Source: Caldicoprobacter algeriensis
GTDB lineage: Bacteria; Bacillota; Clostridia; Caldicoprobacterales; Caldicoprobacteraceae
NCBI RefSeq assembly: GCF_023838525.1
Contig: NZ_JAHUQD010000014.1
Location: forward strand, 1-60,249
DNA: 60,249 nucleotides
Reading direction: 5' to 3'
In this document: positions 7,096 to 14,216 of the stretch, in pieces
Layout: each line of letters opens with the position of its first letter
Numbering within the stretch: the stretch's first letter is position 1
Notes under the pieces: generated by a model
Seen by the model: the letters and a program-made list of their open reading frames with translations, nothing else
Databases searched by the model: none
Told to the model about the DNA's origin: nothing
Position numbers and translations under genes: made by a program

Positions 7096-7311
7096 ATGAG
7101 ATATGAAGACTTGCCCGACGTTCTAACCATACCGGAGATGGCAAAATTCCTGCAAATAGGCATTACTAAGGCATATGAGATGAGCCACTGGAGGGGCTTC
7201 CCAGCCATACGAATAGGGCGGGCAATACGGGTGCCCAAGAAAGCATTGCTGGAGTGGTTAGAACAACAGCATCAGCAGGAACCGAAACTAACCGCAATTA
7301 GGGGGAGGTGA
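7096..7311 (+). CDS. Excisionase-like helix-turn-helix protein
   Basis: 71 aa from the ATG at 7096 with GAGAGGGGGTGA upstream; the longer in-frame reading from 7027 runs through the structured leader and is not favoured. The core LTIPEMAKFLQIGITKAYEMSHWRGFPAIRIGRAIRVP matches the winged-helix MerR-like 'helix_turn_helix_17/excisionase' domain. It may act as the directionality factor for Int or as an early regulator. Confidence 0.8.
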   Translation: MRYEDLPDVLTIPEMAKFLQIGITKAYEMSHWRGFPAIRIGRAIRVPKKALLEWLEQQHQQEPKLTAIRGR

Positions 7312-7316
7312 AAAAA

Positions 7317-7505
7317 ATGAAGATGAAAGTACGCATCGAAGAAGTCCAAAAAGGTGATTTCATTAACGGCAAAAAGGTTGTGGAAGTTTTACATCGTTTT
7401 GATCTTGTTGTTCACAAATGGTATGTCCGTCTCATATTAGAGGGTGGGCGGGACATAGTGGATGGTTATTTTGGCACCAAAATAATTGAGATTGAAAGGC
7501 CGTAA
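7317..7505 (+). CDS. Small hypothetical early protein
   Basis: About 62 aa (ATG at 7317 after GGGGGAGGTG; a GTG at 7308 overlaps this site). A compact beta-rich sequence with alternating hydrophobics (VRIEEVQKGDFINGKKVVEV...), no known motif. It overlaps or abuts the excisionase-like gene, so it is part of the early operon. Function unknown. Confidence 0.65.
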   Translation: MKMKVRIEEVQKGDFINGKKVVEVLHRFDLVVHKWYVRLILEGGRDIVDGYFGTKIIEIERP

Positions 7506-7514
7506 AAAGAAAGA

Positions 7515-7578
7515 GCCGTTTCCAAACGGCACAAACAAAACCTAGCATCCCCATTATACCACATTCGGTATAGTGGGG
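7515..7578 (+). promoter_or_regulatory. Two adjacent hairpins before the next early gene
   Basis: GCCGTTT/AAACGGC (7515-7530) and CCCCATTATACC/GGTATAGTGGGG (7549-7578, 12 bp with one wobble, 6-nt loop). Neither is followed by a T-run. The second ends 5 bp before the AAGGGGGAGC ribosome binding site of the gene at 7597, so an mRNA-processing or translation-control role is more likely than termination. Confidence 0.45.
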
Positions 7579-7596
7579 CAATAAGGGGGAGCGAGA

Positions 7597-7800
7597 ATGT
7601 TGTATCGAGTTTATTCACCAATGCTTGAACAAGAAAGCATAATTGAGGCTCAAAATGCAATGCAGGCTAAGCGTAAATTTTGTCGGTTATGGGGGATAAG
7701 CCCCAGCGATGAATGGCACGGGATTAGCACGATGCAGGCAAGACGGCTTACAGAAGAAGAAAGGCGAGAAGAGCTCAAAAAATGGGGGTTGGAAGCATGA
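7597..7800 (+). CDS. Hypothetical early phage protein
   Basis: 67 aa, ATG after AAGGGGGAGCGAGA. Composition suggests a small alpha/beta fold; the N-terminus resembles short phage proteins that handle amino-acid strings such as YRVYSPMLEQESIIEAQNA. The stop overlaps the start of the zinc-ribbon gene (ATGA), indicating coupling. No function assigned. Confidence 0.65.
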   Translation: MLYRVYSPMLEQESIIEAQNAMQAKRKFCRLWGISPSDEWHGISTMQARRLTEEERREELKKWGLEA

Positions 7801-8024
7801 GAATATTTCGTTGTGATTATTGTGGATTTATCGCACCAGAACCCATGTTTAAGTGGGGAAAAGGCAAAGAGTTTGGGCAGCATCCAGAGCATAGATACTG
7901 TCCAAGATGTTATAACTCTATAGATTGGTACGGATATGGGGTGTTAAAGGTCGTTAACGATACATGGGAAGATTTTTTGAGTAAAGTGCGGACAAGGAGG
8001 ATGAAAGCTTATGCAGGAAAATAA
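7797..8024 (+). CDS. Small zinc-ribbon protein
   Basis: 75 aa. Two CxxC knuckles (CDYC, CPRC) spaced as in zinc ribbons, the second in HRYCPRCYNSIDW. The ATG at 7797 overlaps the previous stop (ATGA); an upstream in-frame start at 7782 is less likely. Its 3' end overlaps the recT start, so it is probably part of the same translational unit. Possible nucleic-acid or protein adaptor; not recognised further. Confidence 0.65.
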   Translation: MRIFRCDYCGFIAPEPMFKWGKGKEFGQHPEHRYCPRCYNSIDWYGYGVLKVVNDTWEDFLSKVRTRRMKAYAGK

Positions 8025-8844
8025 AATGGTTAAAACTAAAACTACAGCTCTGGAGAATTACCAAAAAATAAAACACTTGCTTAACAATGTAAATGTGAAA
8101 AAGAAGTTTGAAGAGGTACTTGGTTATAGAGCATCTCAATTTATCACTTCTGTGGCCAATGTGGTAAATGGTAACCCACTATTACGTAACTGTGATGCCA
8201 ATTCTGTTTTGTCAGCTGCTATGGTAGCGGCAACTCTTGATTTGCCTGTGGATCCGAATTTAGGTTTCTCTTATATAATCCCATACAATACGAAAGATGG
8301 CTACAAGGCACAATTCCAGATAGGTTATAGAGGGCTTATTCAGCTTGCACTTCGGACAGGCCAATATCAACGTATTAACGTGATTGAAGTATATGAAGGG
8401 CAGCTTAAAGAATTTAACCCACTCACTGAAGATATCGTTTTTGATTTTACTGCAAAAACATCGAATAAGGTCATAGGGTATGCAGCATTTTTTAGACTCA
8501 TAAACGGTTTTGAAAAAACAGTTTATTGGCCTATCGAGAAGGTAAAAGCACACGCCCAGAGGTTTAGCAAAACATTCAACAATGGGCCTTGGAAGACGGA
8601 TTTTGATGAAATGGCCAAAAAGACAGTTTTAAAAAACATGCTTAGCAAGTGGGGAATATTGAGCATAGAGATGCAAGAAGCAATTCGTTCCGACCAAGCA
8701 GTAATTAAGCAAAGCGAAGAAGGTGTTGAGTATGAGTATGTAGACTCACCCTACTATGAGGAGGAAGAGAACAATCCAACCACCACAGATGAAGTAGCAC
8801 AAGAAGAGGAAGTTCAATTGCCATGGGAGGAGGGCAAGCAATGA
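8011..8844 (+). CDS. recT: RecT-family single-strand annealing protein
   Basis: 277 aa. Clear RecT/Redbeta family: ASQFITSVANVVNGNPLL, NSVLSAAMVAATLDLPVDP, FQIGYRGLIQLALRTGQY, and the KKTVLKNMLSKW block. The acidic C-terminal tail (YYEEEENN...EEEVQLPW) is typical of RecT proteins and may contact SSB. It anneals complementary single strands during phage recombination. Unusually, no YqaJ/RecE exonuclease gene is adjacent. Confidence 0.95.
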   Translation: MQENKMVKTKTTALENYQKIKHLLNNVNVKKKFEEVLGYRASQFITSVANVVNGNPLLRNCDANSVLSAAMVAATLDLPVDPNLGFSYIIPYNTKDGYKAQFQIGYRGLIQLALRTGQYQRINVIEVYEGQLKEFNPLTEDIVFDFTAKTSNKVIGYAAFFRLINGFEKTVYWPIEKVKAHAQRFSKTFNNGPWKTDFDEMAKKTVLKNMLSKWGILSIEMQEAIRSDQAVIKQSEEGVEYEYVDSPYYEEEENNPTTTDEVAQEEEVQLPWEEGKQ

Positions 8845-9203
8845 TAAAAGAAAGGCTATTGGCTTTACCCAATGAAATTGCAGAGGTCAAAATGGAAGTA
8901 TTAAAAAAGCAAGAACAAGCAGCTGAAATACGGGAGCTAATGAACCAGTGGGAACTAGTAGAGATGGATGAAATAGCAAATGCCTTGGACGATAAAGGCA
9001 AGCCGGTCTTTTCTAATGATGCAAAACGAAAGGCTGAGCTGGAGAGAAGAAAAATTGCCGATGAGCGATACAACACATGGGCAAGAATTTTGAAACAATT
9101 AGAGCACGAAATAGCAGAGCAAAACATCATTTTGGATAAGCTTTATAACGAGCAAGGCAACTTAAGGGCTATATGCAGATTGGAAGGTGCTAATAATGAT
9201 TAA
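8841..9203 (+). CDS. Coiled-coil protein downstream of recT
   Basis: 120 aa from the ATG at 8841, which overlaps the recT stop (ATGA). Nearly all helical with heptad-like charge pattern (IAEVKMEVLKKQEQAAEIRELM), comparable in size and position to the small helical genes that accompany recT in Firmicute phages. No catalytic motif. It may be an accessory factor in recombination or nucleotide handling; unproven. Confidence 0.7.
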   Translation: MIKERLLALPNEIAEVKMEVLKKQEQAAEIRELMNQWELVEMDEIANALDDKGKPVFSNDAKRKAELERRKIADERYNTWARILKQLEHEIAEQNIILDKLYNEQGNLRAICRLEGANND

Positions 9204-9525
9204 GCTAACAAAGGAGCCGCCCAAGCGGCGGCTCCGAATCAAAAACAAAACAAGATTCGTGTTGTTTATCACTCTTCTAATTATAACCTCGCTAATGATT
9301 TTTATACCGAAGGAGAGCCGCAGCAACATAGAGTACAAACCCTATAGAGTGGCTTTTGGAGATACGTACTGGCACATTGCAATGGAGCTCCAGGAGGCGG
9401 GATATAGACCATGGGCAGAAATAAGAGACATAGTACACGAGCTTGTGAAGGTGTCGGGAATCCCGGCACACGAGCTTAAGGAAGGGGATACGATATATAT
9501 CCCAGATTTAAAGGAGGGGAGATAA
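9196..9525 (+). CDS. Small membrane protein with LysM-like domain (YneA-like)
   Basis: 109 aa from the ATG at 9196 (an in-frame GTG at 9187 is possible). A basic N-terminus is followed by one transmembrane segment (VLFITLLIITSLMIFI), then an external domain YRVAFGDTYWHIAMEL...HELKEGDTIYIP that fits LysM. The layout, short cytoplasmic tail, single membrane pass and LysM, is that of YneA, the SOS-induced inhibitor of division in Bacillus. A phage copy could delay host division or simply bind the wall. Confidence 0.65.
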   Translation: MIKLTKEPPKRRLRIKNKTRFVLFITLLIITSLMIFIPKESRSNIEYKPYRVAFGDTYWHIAMELQEAGYRPWAEIRDIVHELVKVSGIPAHELKEGDTIYIPDLKEGR

Positions 9526-9825
9526 ATGGCACATGGTGATTACAATTGCTGTGCGGTGTGCGATTGTAAGTTAGAATATGCTGGTTGGGATGCAGTAAGC
9601 AAAGCAAGAATTTGCGAAGATTGTCTCTTAAAATTACAAGAGATGAATTTACCCATAGTAACGGTCTGGCAGCTGATAGAGTGGATAAAAAATGAAGAAA
9701 TAGAAACATTGAAAACAAAGTTGAAAGAGTTAGGATTTCGAGGTTGTTATTACGAAAATGATGTGGATGAAGCCGTAAAATCAAGAGGTATTAATTGGGA
9801 TTGGAGAACTGGAGTAATAGAATGA
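9526..9825 (+). CDS. Hypothetical protein with N-terminal zinc finger
   Basis: 99 aa, ATG after AAAGGAGGGGAGATAA. CCAVCDCKLEYAG...ARICEDCLLKLQ provides four cysteines of a small zinc ribbon. The rest is helical and charged. Early-operon position; function unknown. Confidence 0.65.
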   Translation: MAHGDYNCCAVCDCKLEYAGWDAVSKARICEDCLLKLQEMNLPIVTVWQLIEWIKNEEIETLKTKLKELGFRGCYYENDVDEAVKSRGINWDWRTGVIE

Positions 9826-9832
9826 CGTTACT

Positions 9833-9858
9833 AGTAGGCAGGTTTAAACCTGCCTACT
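9833..9858. repeat. 26-bp perfect palindrome upstream of rep
   Basis: AGTAGGCAGGTTT/AAACCTGCCTACT is perfectly self-complementary with no loop bases and no T-run afterwards. It lies 31 bp before the replication initiator gene. It could be a dimeric protein binding site near the origin or a factor-dependent pause site; the lack of a T-tract argues against an intrinsic terminator. Confidence 0.6.
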
Positions 9859-9889
9859 CCACTCAACCCTACGGCAAAGGGGGACAGTC

Positions 9890-10765
9890 ATGAACTATAT
9901 AAAAGAAATCGAGGCCTTCGAGGATTGGTTGGAGATTAACCACTTGCCGACAACGGCGCAGTTGTTATGGTACAAACTTTTTGTACTATGCAACAGGGCC
10001 GGCTGGGCCGAGTGGTTGTCCGTGACCAATCAGGCTTTGATGGCCAAAATCGGGGCCTCATCAGAAAAAACGCTAATCGAAGCAAGAAACAGACTAAAAC
10101 AGGCAGGGCTAATTGATTTTAAGCCGGGGAAGAAAGGGCAGCCGACAAAGTACAAACTTTTTTCAGTGGAAGAAATACTTCAAAAAATACACTGTAAAAA
10201 ATACAGTGTAAATAATGAAGTGTTTAGTACAGTAGAAGATACAGTATATCCTACAGTAAAAACTACAGTAAAAAGTGCAGACATATATAAACATAAACAA
10301 GAAACAGAAACAGATATAAATAATAATTCTATCTCTAACGAGATAGTGTCGGCTGATGCCGACACGCCCTCGCAAGATTTACGTCGAACGAAAGAAAATA
10401 TACCGTACCAACAGATAGCTGACTTATACAACCGAGTCTGCCTTTCACTGCCCAAAGTTGAAAAACTTACTGATAAGCGGCGGAGGCATATTAAAGCTGC
10501 ATGGAAGAACTTTAAAGGCGATATATCAGTGTTTGAGAAAGTATTCCGCCGCGCCGAGGCCAGCGACTTCCTCTCGGGGCGGAGCGGAAAGTGGACGGGA
10601 TGTAACTTTGATTGGCTTATAACCTACAACAACATGGTTAAGGTCCTAGAAGGCGCATATGACAACAAAGTTATGGGGGGATATTCTGATGGGCGAAATT
10701 CTCAACATAGGCGAAGCGATGAAAAGAATGCATCAACCGGCACCTACGACAAATTCTACGAATAA
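9890..10765 (+). CDS. DnaD-like phage replication initiator
   Basis: 291 aa. N-terminal winged helix (residues ~1-95: TTAQLLWYKLFVLCNRAGWAEWL, LMAKIGASSEKTLIEARNRLKQAGLI) as in phage replisome organisers. A low-complexity hinge follows (about 100-140), then a C-terminal domain (ADLYNRVCLSLPKVEKLTDKRRRHIKAAWK...). The hinge-coding DNA contains iterons (10188-10275), as in lambda O. The DnaC-like loader gene overlaps its end, forming an initiator-loader pair. ATG after AAGGGGGACAGTC. Confidence 0.85.
   Translation: MNYIKEIEAFEDWLEINHLPTTAQLLWYKLFVLCNRAGWAEWLSVTNQALMAKIGASSEKTLIEARNRLKQAGLIDFKPGKKGQPTKYKLFSVEEILQKIHCKKYSVNNEVFSTVEDTVYPTVKTTVKSADIYKHKQETETDINNNSISNEIVSADADTPSQDLRRTKENIPYQQIADLYNRVCLSLPKVEKLTDKRRRHIKAAWKNFKGDISVFEKVFRRAEASDFLSGRSGKWTGCNFDWLITYNNMVKVLEGAYDNKVMGGYSDGRNSQHRRSDEKNASTGTYDKFYE
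10188..10345. other. Putative phage replication origin inside rep
   Basis: A perfect inverted repeat, TACACTGTA-N5-TACAGTGTA (10188-10210), is followed by four TACAGT boxes at 10228, 10240, 10252 and 10264, exactly 12 bp apart. An AT-rich stretch (10275-10345) suited to melting follows. Iterons within the initiator gene are the classical lambda-type origin plan. Confidence 0.65.
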
Positions 10766-11579
10766 CGAAGATGATTGCGGGCTTGTGGACGATCCAAGAT
10801 ATGAGCCCGAACCCTGTCCTTATTGTGGGCGAATGCTAAAGCACAGAGCGTACTCTTTATTCGGGAAATTGTTTGGAACTCATCTTGAAAGATGCAATTG
10901 CCCTGGTGCAGTGGCGGAGCGGGAAAGACTTTATCAGGAGCAGCTCAAAAAACAGCAAGAAGAAGAGTTGCGTCGAAAGATGGAAAGAATAGAGCGGCTT
11001 TTTCAACAGAGTAGGCTTGGGAAAAGGTTCAGGGATCGGGTATTTGAAACGTTTGAAATCAGGGACTACAACAAGAAGGCTTTCGAAATAGCCTTAGACT
11101 ATGCGAAAAACTTTGACATGTACAAAGAGAAGGGAGAAGGCCTCTTTATCACAGGCGGCTATGGTGTGGGCAAAACCCACTTGGCTGCGGCAATAACAAA
11201 CTATTTGATACGGAGCAAGATGGCCACAGTTATCTTTGGTAATGTGACGACACTTCTGGGCCGGTTGCGGTCAGCATACAGCGATGACAGCGAGTATGAG
11301 GAAACACAGATCTTAAAAGAACTGTATGATGTGGATCTACTGGTGATAGATGATCTTGGTAAAGAAAAACCAACGCCATGGGTGGAAGAAAAGCTATACA
11401 ACGTTATAAATGAACGATACGAGAACTACCGACCCATAATAGTTACCAGCAACCTGGAGCTTGAAGAAATTGAGCGGCGGCTGGAGACCTGCGGTGGCGC
11501 AATAGTCTCCAGGGTTATCGAGATGTGCCGTGGCGTGAAGATTGTAGGTCCTGACTACAGGAAAGAGAGAATAAAGTAG
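10689..11579 (+). CDS. DnaC-like helicase loader ATPase
   Basis: 296 aa from the ATG at 10689 (GGGGGGATATTCTG before it; the longer in-frame reading from 10659 is not favoured). It has an N-terminal four-cysteine motif (CPYCGRMLKH...LERCNCP), a helical linker, and a AAA+ domain with Walker A GGYGVGKTH and Walker B LLVIDDLGKE. Loads the host replicative helicase at the phage origin. It overlaps the initiator gene by 77 bp. Confidence 0.92.
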   Translation: MGEILNIGEAMKRMHQPAPTTNSTNNEDDCGLVDDPRYEPEPCPYCGRMLKHRAYSLFGKLFGTHLERCNCPGAVAERERLYQEQLKKQQEEELRRKMERIERLFQQSRLGKRFRDRVFETFEIRDYNKKAFEIALDYAKNFDMYKEKGEGLFITGGYGVGKTHLAAAITNYLIRSKMATVIFGNVTTLLGRLRSAYSDDSEYEETQILKELYDVDLLVIDDLGKEKPTPWVEEKLYNVINERYENYRPIIVTSNLELEEIERRLETCGGAIVSRVIEMCRGVKIVGPDYRKERIK

Positions 11580-11593
11580 GAGGAGGGAGCACG

Positions 11594-11956
11594 ATGTGGG
11601 TCCTAGTATGGGAGAGGGCTAAAGGTGAGGTTAACGTTTATAGGTATCATCCTGACGACAAATACGACATCGTTTTGGGGTATTACGACGACTTGGAAGA
11701 GGCAAAGAGAGAATTGCGGGCGATGTACCAGAGGCAGCCGTGGGGCGTATACGAGGATAAAACCGGACACTTGCTGGTACATCGTGTAGACACGGTTGGC
11801 GGCGACCATGCGTATTTGAAAAGACGGGGGTATACATTGCTAAAAGTGTTCAAAACGAGGGATGAAGCAGAAAAGTATATGATGCAGATAAAAGGGGACG
11901 AGAAGCTTATGAGGTGCAGGGAGGGAAAAGGCAATGACAAAGAAAGTATGCGTTAA
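11594..11956 (+). CDS. Hypothetical early phage protein
   Basis: 120 aa, ATG after GTAGGAGGAGGGAGC. Two similar stretches ending in an EEAK/DEAEKYM-type helix (YDDLEEAKRELRAMYQ and FKTRDEAEKYMMQIK) suggest a duplicated small alpha/beta unit. It overlaps the zinc-ribbon gene. No known function. Confidence 0.65.
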   Translation: MWVLVWERAKGEVNVYRYHPDDKYDIVLGYYDDLEEAKRELRAMYQRQPWGVYEDKTGHLLVHRVDTVGGDHAYLKRRGYTLLKVFKTRDEAEKYMMQIKGDEKLMRCREGKGNDKESMR

Positions 11957-12155
11957 CTGTGGACGGCCTTCCTACAGCGCAGCGATGGAGAGTGCCTGGA
12001 TTTGTCCGCACTGTGGGACCGACATCACAAAAACGAAAACAGGATTCACAATGCCGGCGGAATGTTTCTGGTGCGGGGAGCGGATGGTGAGACTTAAAAG
12101 CGGGCAGAGTGTCTGCCCTAGCTGCGGGTGGAGATATGAGGAGGTAAGACGATGA
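11934..12155 (+). CDS. Double zinc-ribbon protein
   Basis: 73 aa with four CxxC pairs: CVNCG, CPHCG, CFWCG and CPSCG, making two treble-clef/zinc-ribbon units. It overlaps both neighbours (22 bp upstream, 4 bp downstream), typical of a compact phage operon. Probably binds nucleic acid or a host protein; role unknown. Confidence 0.7.
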   Translation: MTKKVCVNCGRPSYSAAMESAWICPHCGTDITKTKTGFTMPAECFWCGERMVRLKSGQSVCPSCGWRYEEVRR

Positions 12156-12562
12156 TTACTTTTTTAAGTCTTTTAAAGGAAACAGAAAGTTCAAAGCAAT
12201 GTGCTAAAGCGCTTAAAAATATTACACCTATCAATTGGTGGGATGCTACTTATAGACCTAGAACATTTGAGATAATCCAGATAGGGGATTATAAATTATC
12301 AATTCAGGCGAGTGTATGTCATTATTGTGAACCTGCACGTACATTGGACGACTTAACGCAGTACAAGTCTATGGAGATTGCGATTGTAAAGGGCAATAAA
12401 TGGATACATCCACGAAATGATGAATATATCAGGCAATTTGCACGATATGATGAGCTGATTGATAAATACCAAGAAGGTGAACAACCTGTAGGAGAGTTTG
12501 TACCAGTGGATTTAATAGAAGATTTAATTGAATATCTGCGCTGTGGAGATGAGAAGAAATGA
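12152..12562 (+). CDS. Hypothetical early phage protein
   Basis: 136 aa, start overlapping the previous stop (ATGA). It contains a block INWWDATYRPRTFEIIQIGDYKLSIQAS and a region resembling a beta-rich binding fold. Similar proteins recur in Clostridia phages next to rusA, but no function is known to me. Confidence 0.65.
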   Translation: MITFLSLLKETESSKQCAKALKNITPINWWDATYRPRTFEIIQIGDYKLSIQASVCHYCEPARTLDDLTQYKSMEIAIVKGNKWIHPRNDEYIRQFARYDELIDKYQEGEQPVGEFVPVDLIEDLIEYLRCGDEKK

Positions 12563-12999
12563 GGCGGACTGAAAAACAATACGAACAATACATCAATAAA
12601 CGTGGGAGCAAAAACGTATATACGCCGGCCAGAGAGCCGATTAGGATTGTTATTCCTGGCCGTCCAGTGCCGAAAGAACGTCCCAGGTTGTCTGCGGCAG
12701 GCAGAAAAATGTATATATACACTCCACAAGAGACATCGAAATTTGAGAAACAGGTTGCTTTGGCAGCACTTACAGCAGCAAACGGAAAGGTGTTGTTCGG
12801 AGACATAGCTATAAGCATAAAACTCTATTTTTCAGACAAGCGCTTTGGAGATTTGGATAACTATGCGAAAAGTATACTTGATGGGCTGCAGGGGACGTTG
12901 TTTGAGAACGACAAGCAGGTGGCCAGGCTGAGCGTCGAGAGATATATCGATAAAAACGAGAGAGCAGAAGTTTATGTGGAGGAGGTTAGCAATGAATGA
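12559..12999 (+). CDS. rusA: RusA-family Holliday junction resolvase
   Basis: 146 aa. The RusA signature is RIVIPGRPVPKERPRL near the N-terminus, then RFGDLDNYAKSILDGLQG with catalytic aspartates, and LFENDKQVARLSVERYI. A dimeric metal-dependent nuclease that resolves branched DNA arising from recombination and replication before packaging. Starts with ATGA overlap; GAGATGAGAAG precedes it. Confidence 0.92.
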   Translation: MRRTEKQYEQYINKRGSKNVYTPAREPIRIVIPGRPVPKERPRLSAAGRKMYIYTPQETSKFEKQVALAALTAANGKVLFGDIAISIKLYFSDKRFGDLDNYAKSILDGLQGTLFENDKQVARLSVERYIDKNERAEVYVEEVSNE

Positions 13000-13147
13000 G
13001 CAGATATATAAGCTTATAACCCGTATGGTTGTGGCGGTTATGGCGGGGCGGCACAAGGTTGTGCAGGAATTATATGAACAGTATCTCAGGGAACGGTATT
13101 TATATGTTTCTTTAAAAGAGCTACTGGAATCTAAAAAAGCTGGATAA
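12992..13147 (+). CDS. 51-aa hypothetical protein
   Basis: A short ORF overlapping the rusA stop by 8 bp, with TGGAGGAGG placed 8 bp before its ATG, so a genuine start site. It encodes a mostly helical basic peptide (MNEQIYKLITRMVVAVMAGR...). Continuity with the tightly packed operon supports it as a gene; no function recognised. Confidence 0.6.
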   Translation: MNEQIYKLITRMVVAVMAGRHKVVQELYEQYLRERYLYVSLKELLESKKAG

Positions 13148-13160
13148 GAGGAGTGGAGAT

Positions 13161-13583
13161 ATGGGGGTTTTGGATAGAGAAATTTACAGAAAAATCGAAT
13201 ACTATTTGTACCACTATTTTGAGATAAGGCGAGAGGTGGAGCAGGAGAAAGAAGACATCATTGAATCTGGGGGACGTGATATTGTTGAATGGGGAGGAGG
13301 AATAAGCTACCATTCCGACCCAACAGCGAATAAGGCGGTTAAACTTACTAGACCAGACCTAGTTGAGAAAGAAAAATGGCTGAAGGTGATAGAGGGTACT
13401 ATCCAGCACTTCCAGGGGACAGAAAAAGGGCGGCTCCTCCAGAAAAAGTACTTTGACCAGCTGGGAGAGCGGCATATATGTCGAGAGTTGCACATTGAAA
13501 GAACAACTTATTATCGATGGAGGGAAGAGATTGTTATATATGCTGCGTTGCTGGCAGCCCAACATGGCCTTATAAAGTTTTAA
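13161..13583 (+). CDS. RinA/ArpU-like late transcription activator
   Basis: 140 aa. The size, position (last early gene before packaging genes) and C-terminal helix-turn-helix, GRLLQKKYFDQLGERHICRELHIERTTYYRWREEIV, match the ArpU/RinA family. These proteins switch on the late operon of Gram-positive phages and cos/pac-type pathogenicity islands. The likely target is the promoter just before the structured leader at 14030-14050. ATG after AAGAGGAGTGGAGAT. Confidence 0.85.
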   Translation: MGVLDREIYRKIEYYLYHYFEIRREVEQEKEDIIESGGRDIVEWGGGISYHSDPTANKAVKLTRPDLVEKEKWLKVIEGTIQHFQGTEKGRLLQKKYFDQLGERHICRELHIERTTYYRWREEIVIYAALLAAQHGLIKF

Positions 13584-13598
13584 AGAGGAGGGATTTTT

Positions 13599-14006
13599 AT
13601 GACTTATGAGTTGCCTGTGTATGCTTTAAAAATAAAAGAGACTAAGGTATATTGCTCTGGTATAGTGAAAATAACAGAGCCTATTGTGGCCCCCTACGGA
13701 ATTAGTGCAGATGGATATTTGCCTTGTGTGGAGCCTGGTGAATGGAAAGCATACATTAAAGTAAGAGATATTAATCAGAGTATATTTCAAGAAATATTCA
13801 ATAAGGCTGTATCAGGTGAAAAAATAGATATTGAATTATATGTTGAGGTTTTTTTAGTCTATAAAGGGACAGCTTATGTTGATTTTAAAGGTGAGGATTG
13901 TGTGGAACTTCTAGGATCTGGGAGTTTAACATTAACATTATCAGATGAGGCAGAGAAGTATTTAGAACAATTAGAGTTAAGAGAACTAGAAGAATTGGAA
14001 CAATAA
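13599..14006 (+). CDS. Hypothetical phage protein
   Basis: 135 aa, ATG after AAAGAGGAGGGATTTTT. Beta-rich body and acidic helical tail (LEQLELRELEELEQ). It sits between the late activator and the late promoter. No family recognised. Confidence 0.65.
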   Translation: MTYELPVYALKIKETKVYCSGIVKITEPIVAPYGISADGYLPCVEPGEWKAYIKVRDINQSIFQEIFNKAVSGEKIDIELYVEVFLVYKGTAYVDFKGEDCVELLGSGSLTLTLSDEAEKYLEQLELRELEELEQ

Positions 14007-14008
14007 AA

Positions 14009-14030
14009 AGTTCGGGACTTTTTTGGCGCA
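14009..14030 (+). terminator. Weak intrinsic terminator of the early operon
   Basis: AAAAAGT-TCGGG-ACTTTTTT makes a short hairpin running into a T-tract right after the stop at 14006. A modest stem (7 bp, mostly AT), so perhaps only partial termination. Confidence 0.45.
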
Positions 14031-14038
14031 AATTTAGT

Positions 14039-14045
14039 GTATAAT
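14039..14045 (+). promoter_or_regulatory. Probable activator-dependent late promoter
   Basis: TATAAT lies at about 14039-14044 without a recognisable -35 hexamer 17 bp upstream. A good -10 with poor -35 directly after a RinA-like gene is what an activator-dependent late promoter looks like. Confidence 0.45.
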
Positions 14046-14049
14046 GGTA

Positions 14050-14216
14050 GTGTAGAATTGTGTATGTTGTAGTGTAGACGAGAATTAACCCAATCCAGGT
14101 TGGCCGCCATCGGTTGCCGAACCGTGCGAATCTAGTACGCACTGAGGGAGTAGGGACCGAGGCGGCTTTCGTATTTATGGTAGTCCAGCACAGGCGGGTG
14201 GTGGGGGCAGGGGTGT
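14050..14216 (+). ncRNA. Candidate structured leader RNA of the late operon
   Basis: No protein gene is seen here. GCCGCC (14103-14108) and TCGGT (14110-14114) pair with ACCGA (14156-14160) and GGCGGC (14161-14166), an 11-bp stem with one bulged A. Inside is hairpin GTGCG/CGCAC (14124-14142). CGGTT (14111-14115) can instead pair with AACCG (14120-14124), so two conformations exclude each other. The leader ends in a G-rich stretch before the first late gene. No known riboswitch consensus fits; a phage antitermination or packaging RNA is possible. Confidence 0.5.

Noticed and set aside
6948-7238. Minus-strand 96-aa frame in the early leader
   Set aside because: Low-complexity antisense reading of a structured region and the excisionase-like gene, without start signals.
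10188-10275. Short regular repeats as a CRISPR array
   Set aside because: 12-bp period without spacers, inside a coding gene; fits origin iterons. No cas genes and no other array anywhere in the window.
14085-14170. T-box, cobalamin, TPP or c-di-GMP riboswitch
   Set aside because: None of the hallmark sequences (T-box AGGGTGG, B12 GCCACTG, TPP CTGAGA with its partners, c-di-GMP core) is present in the right order.
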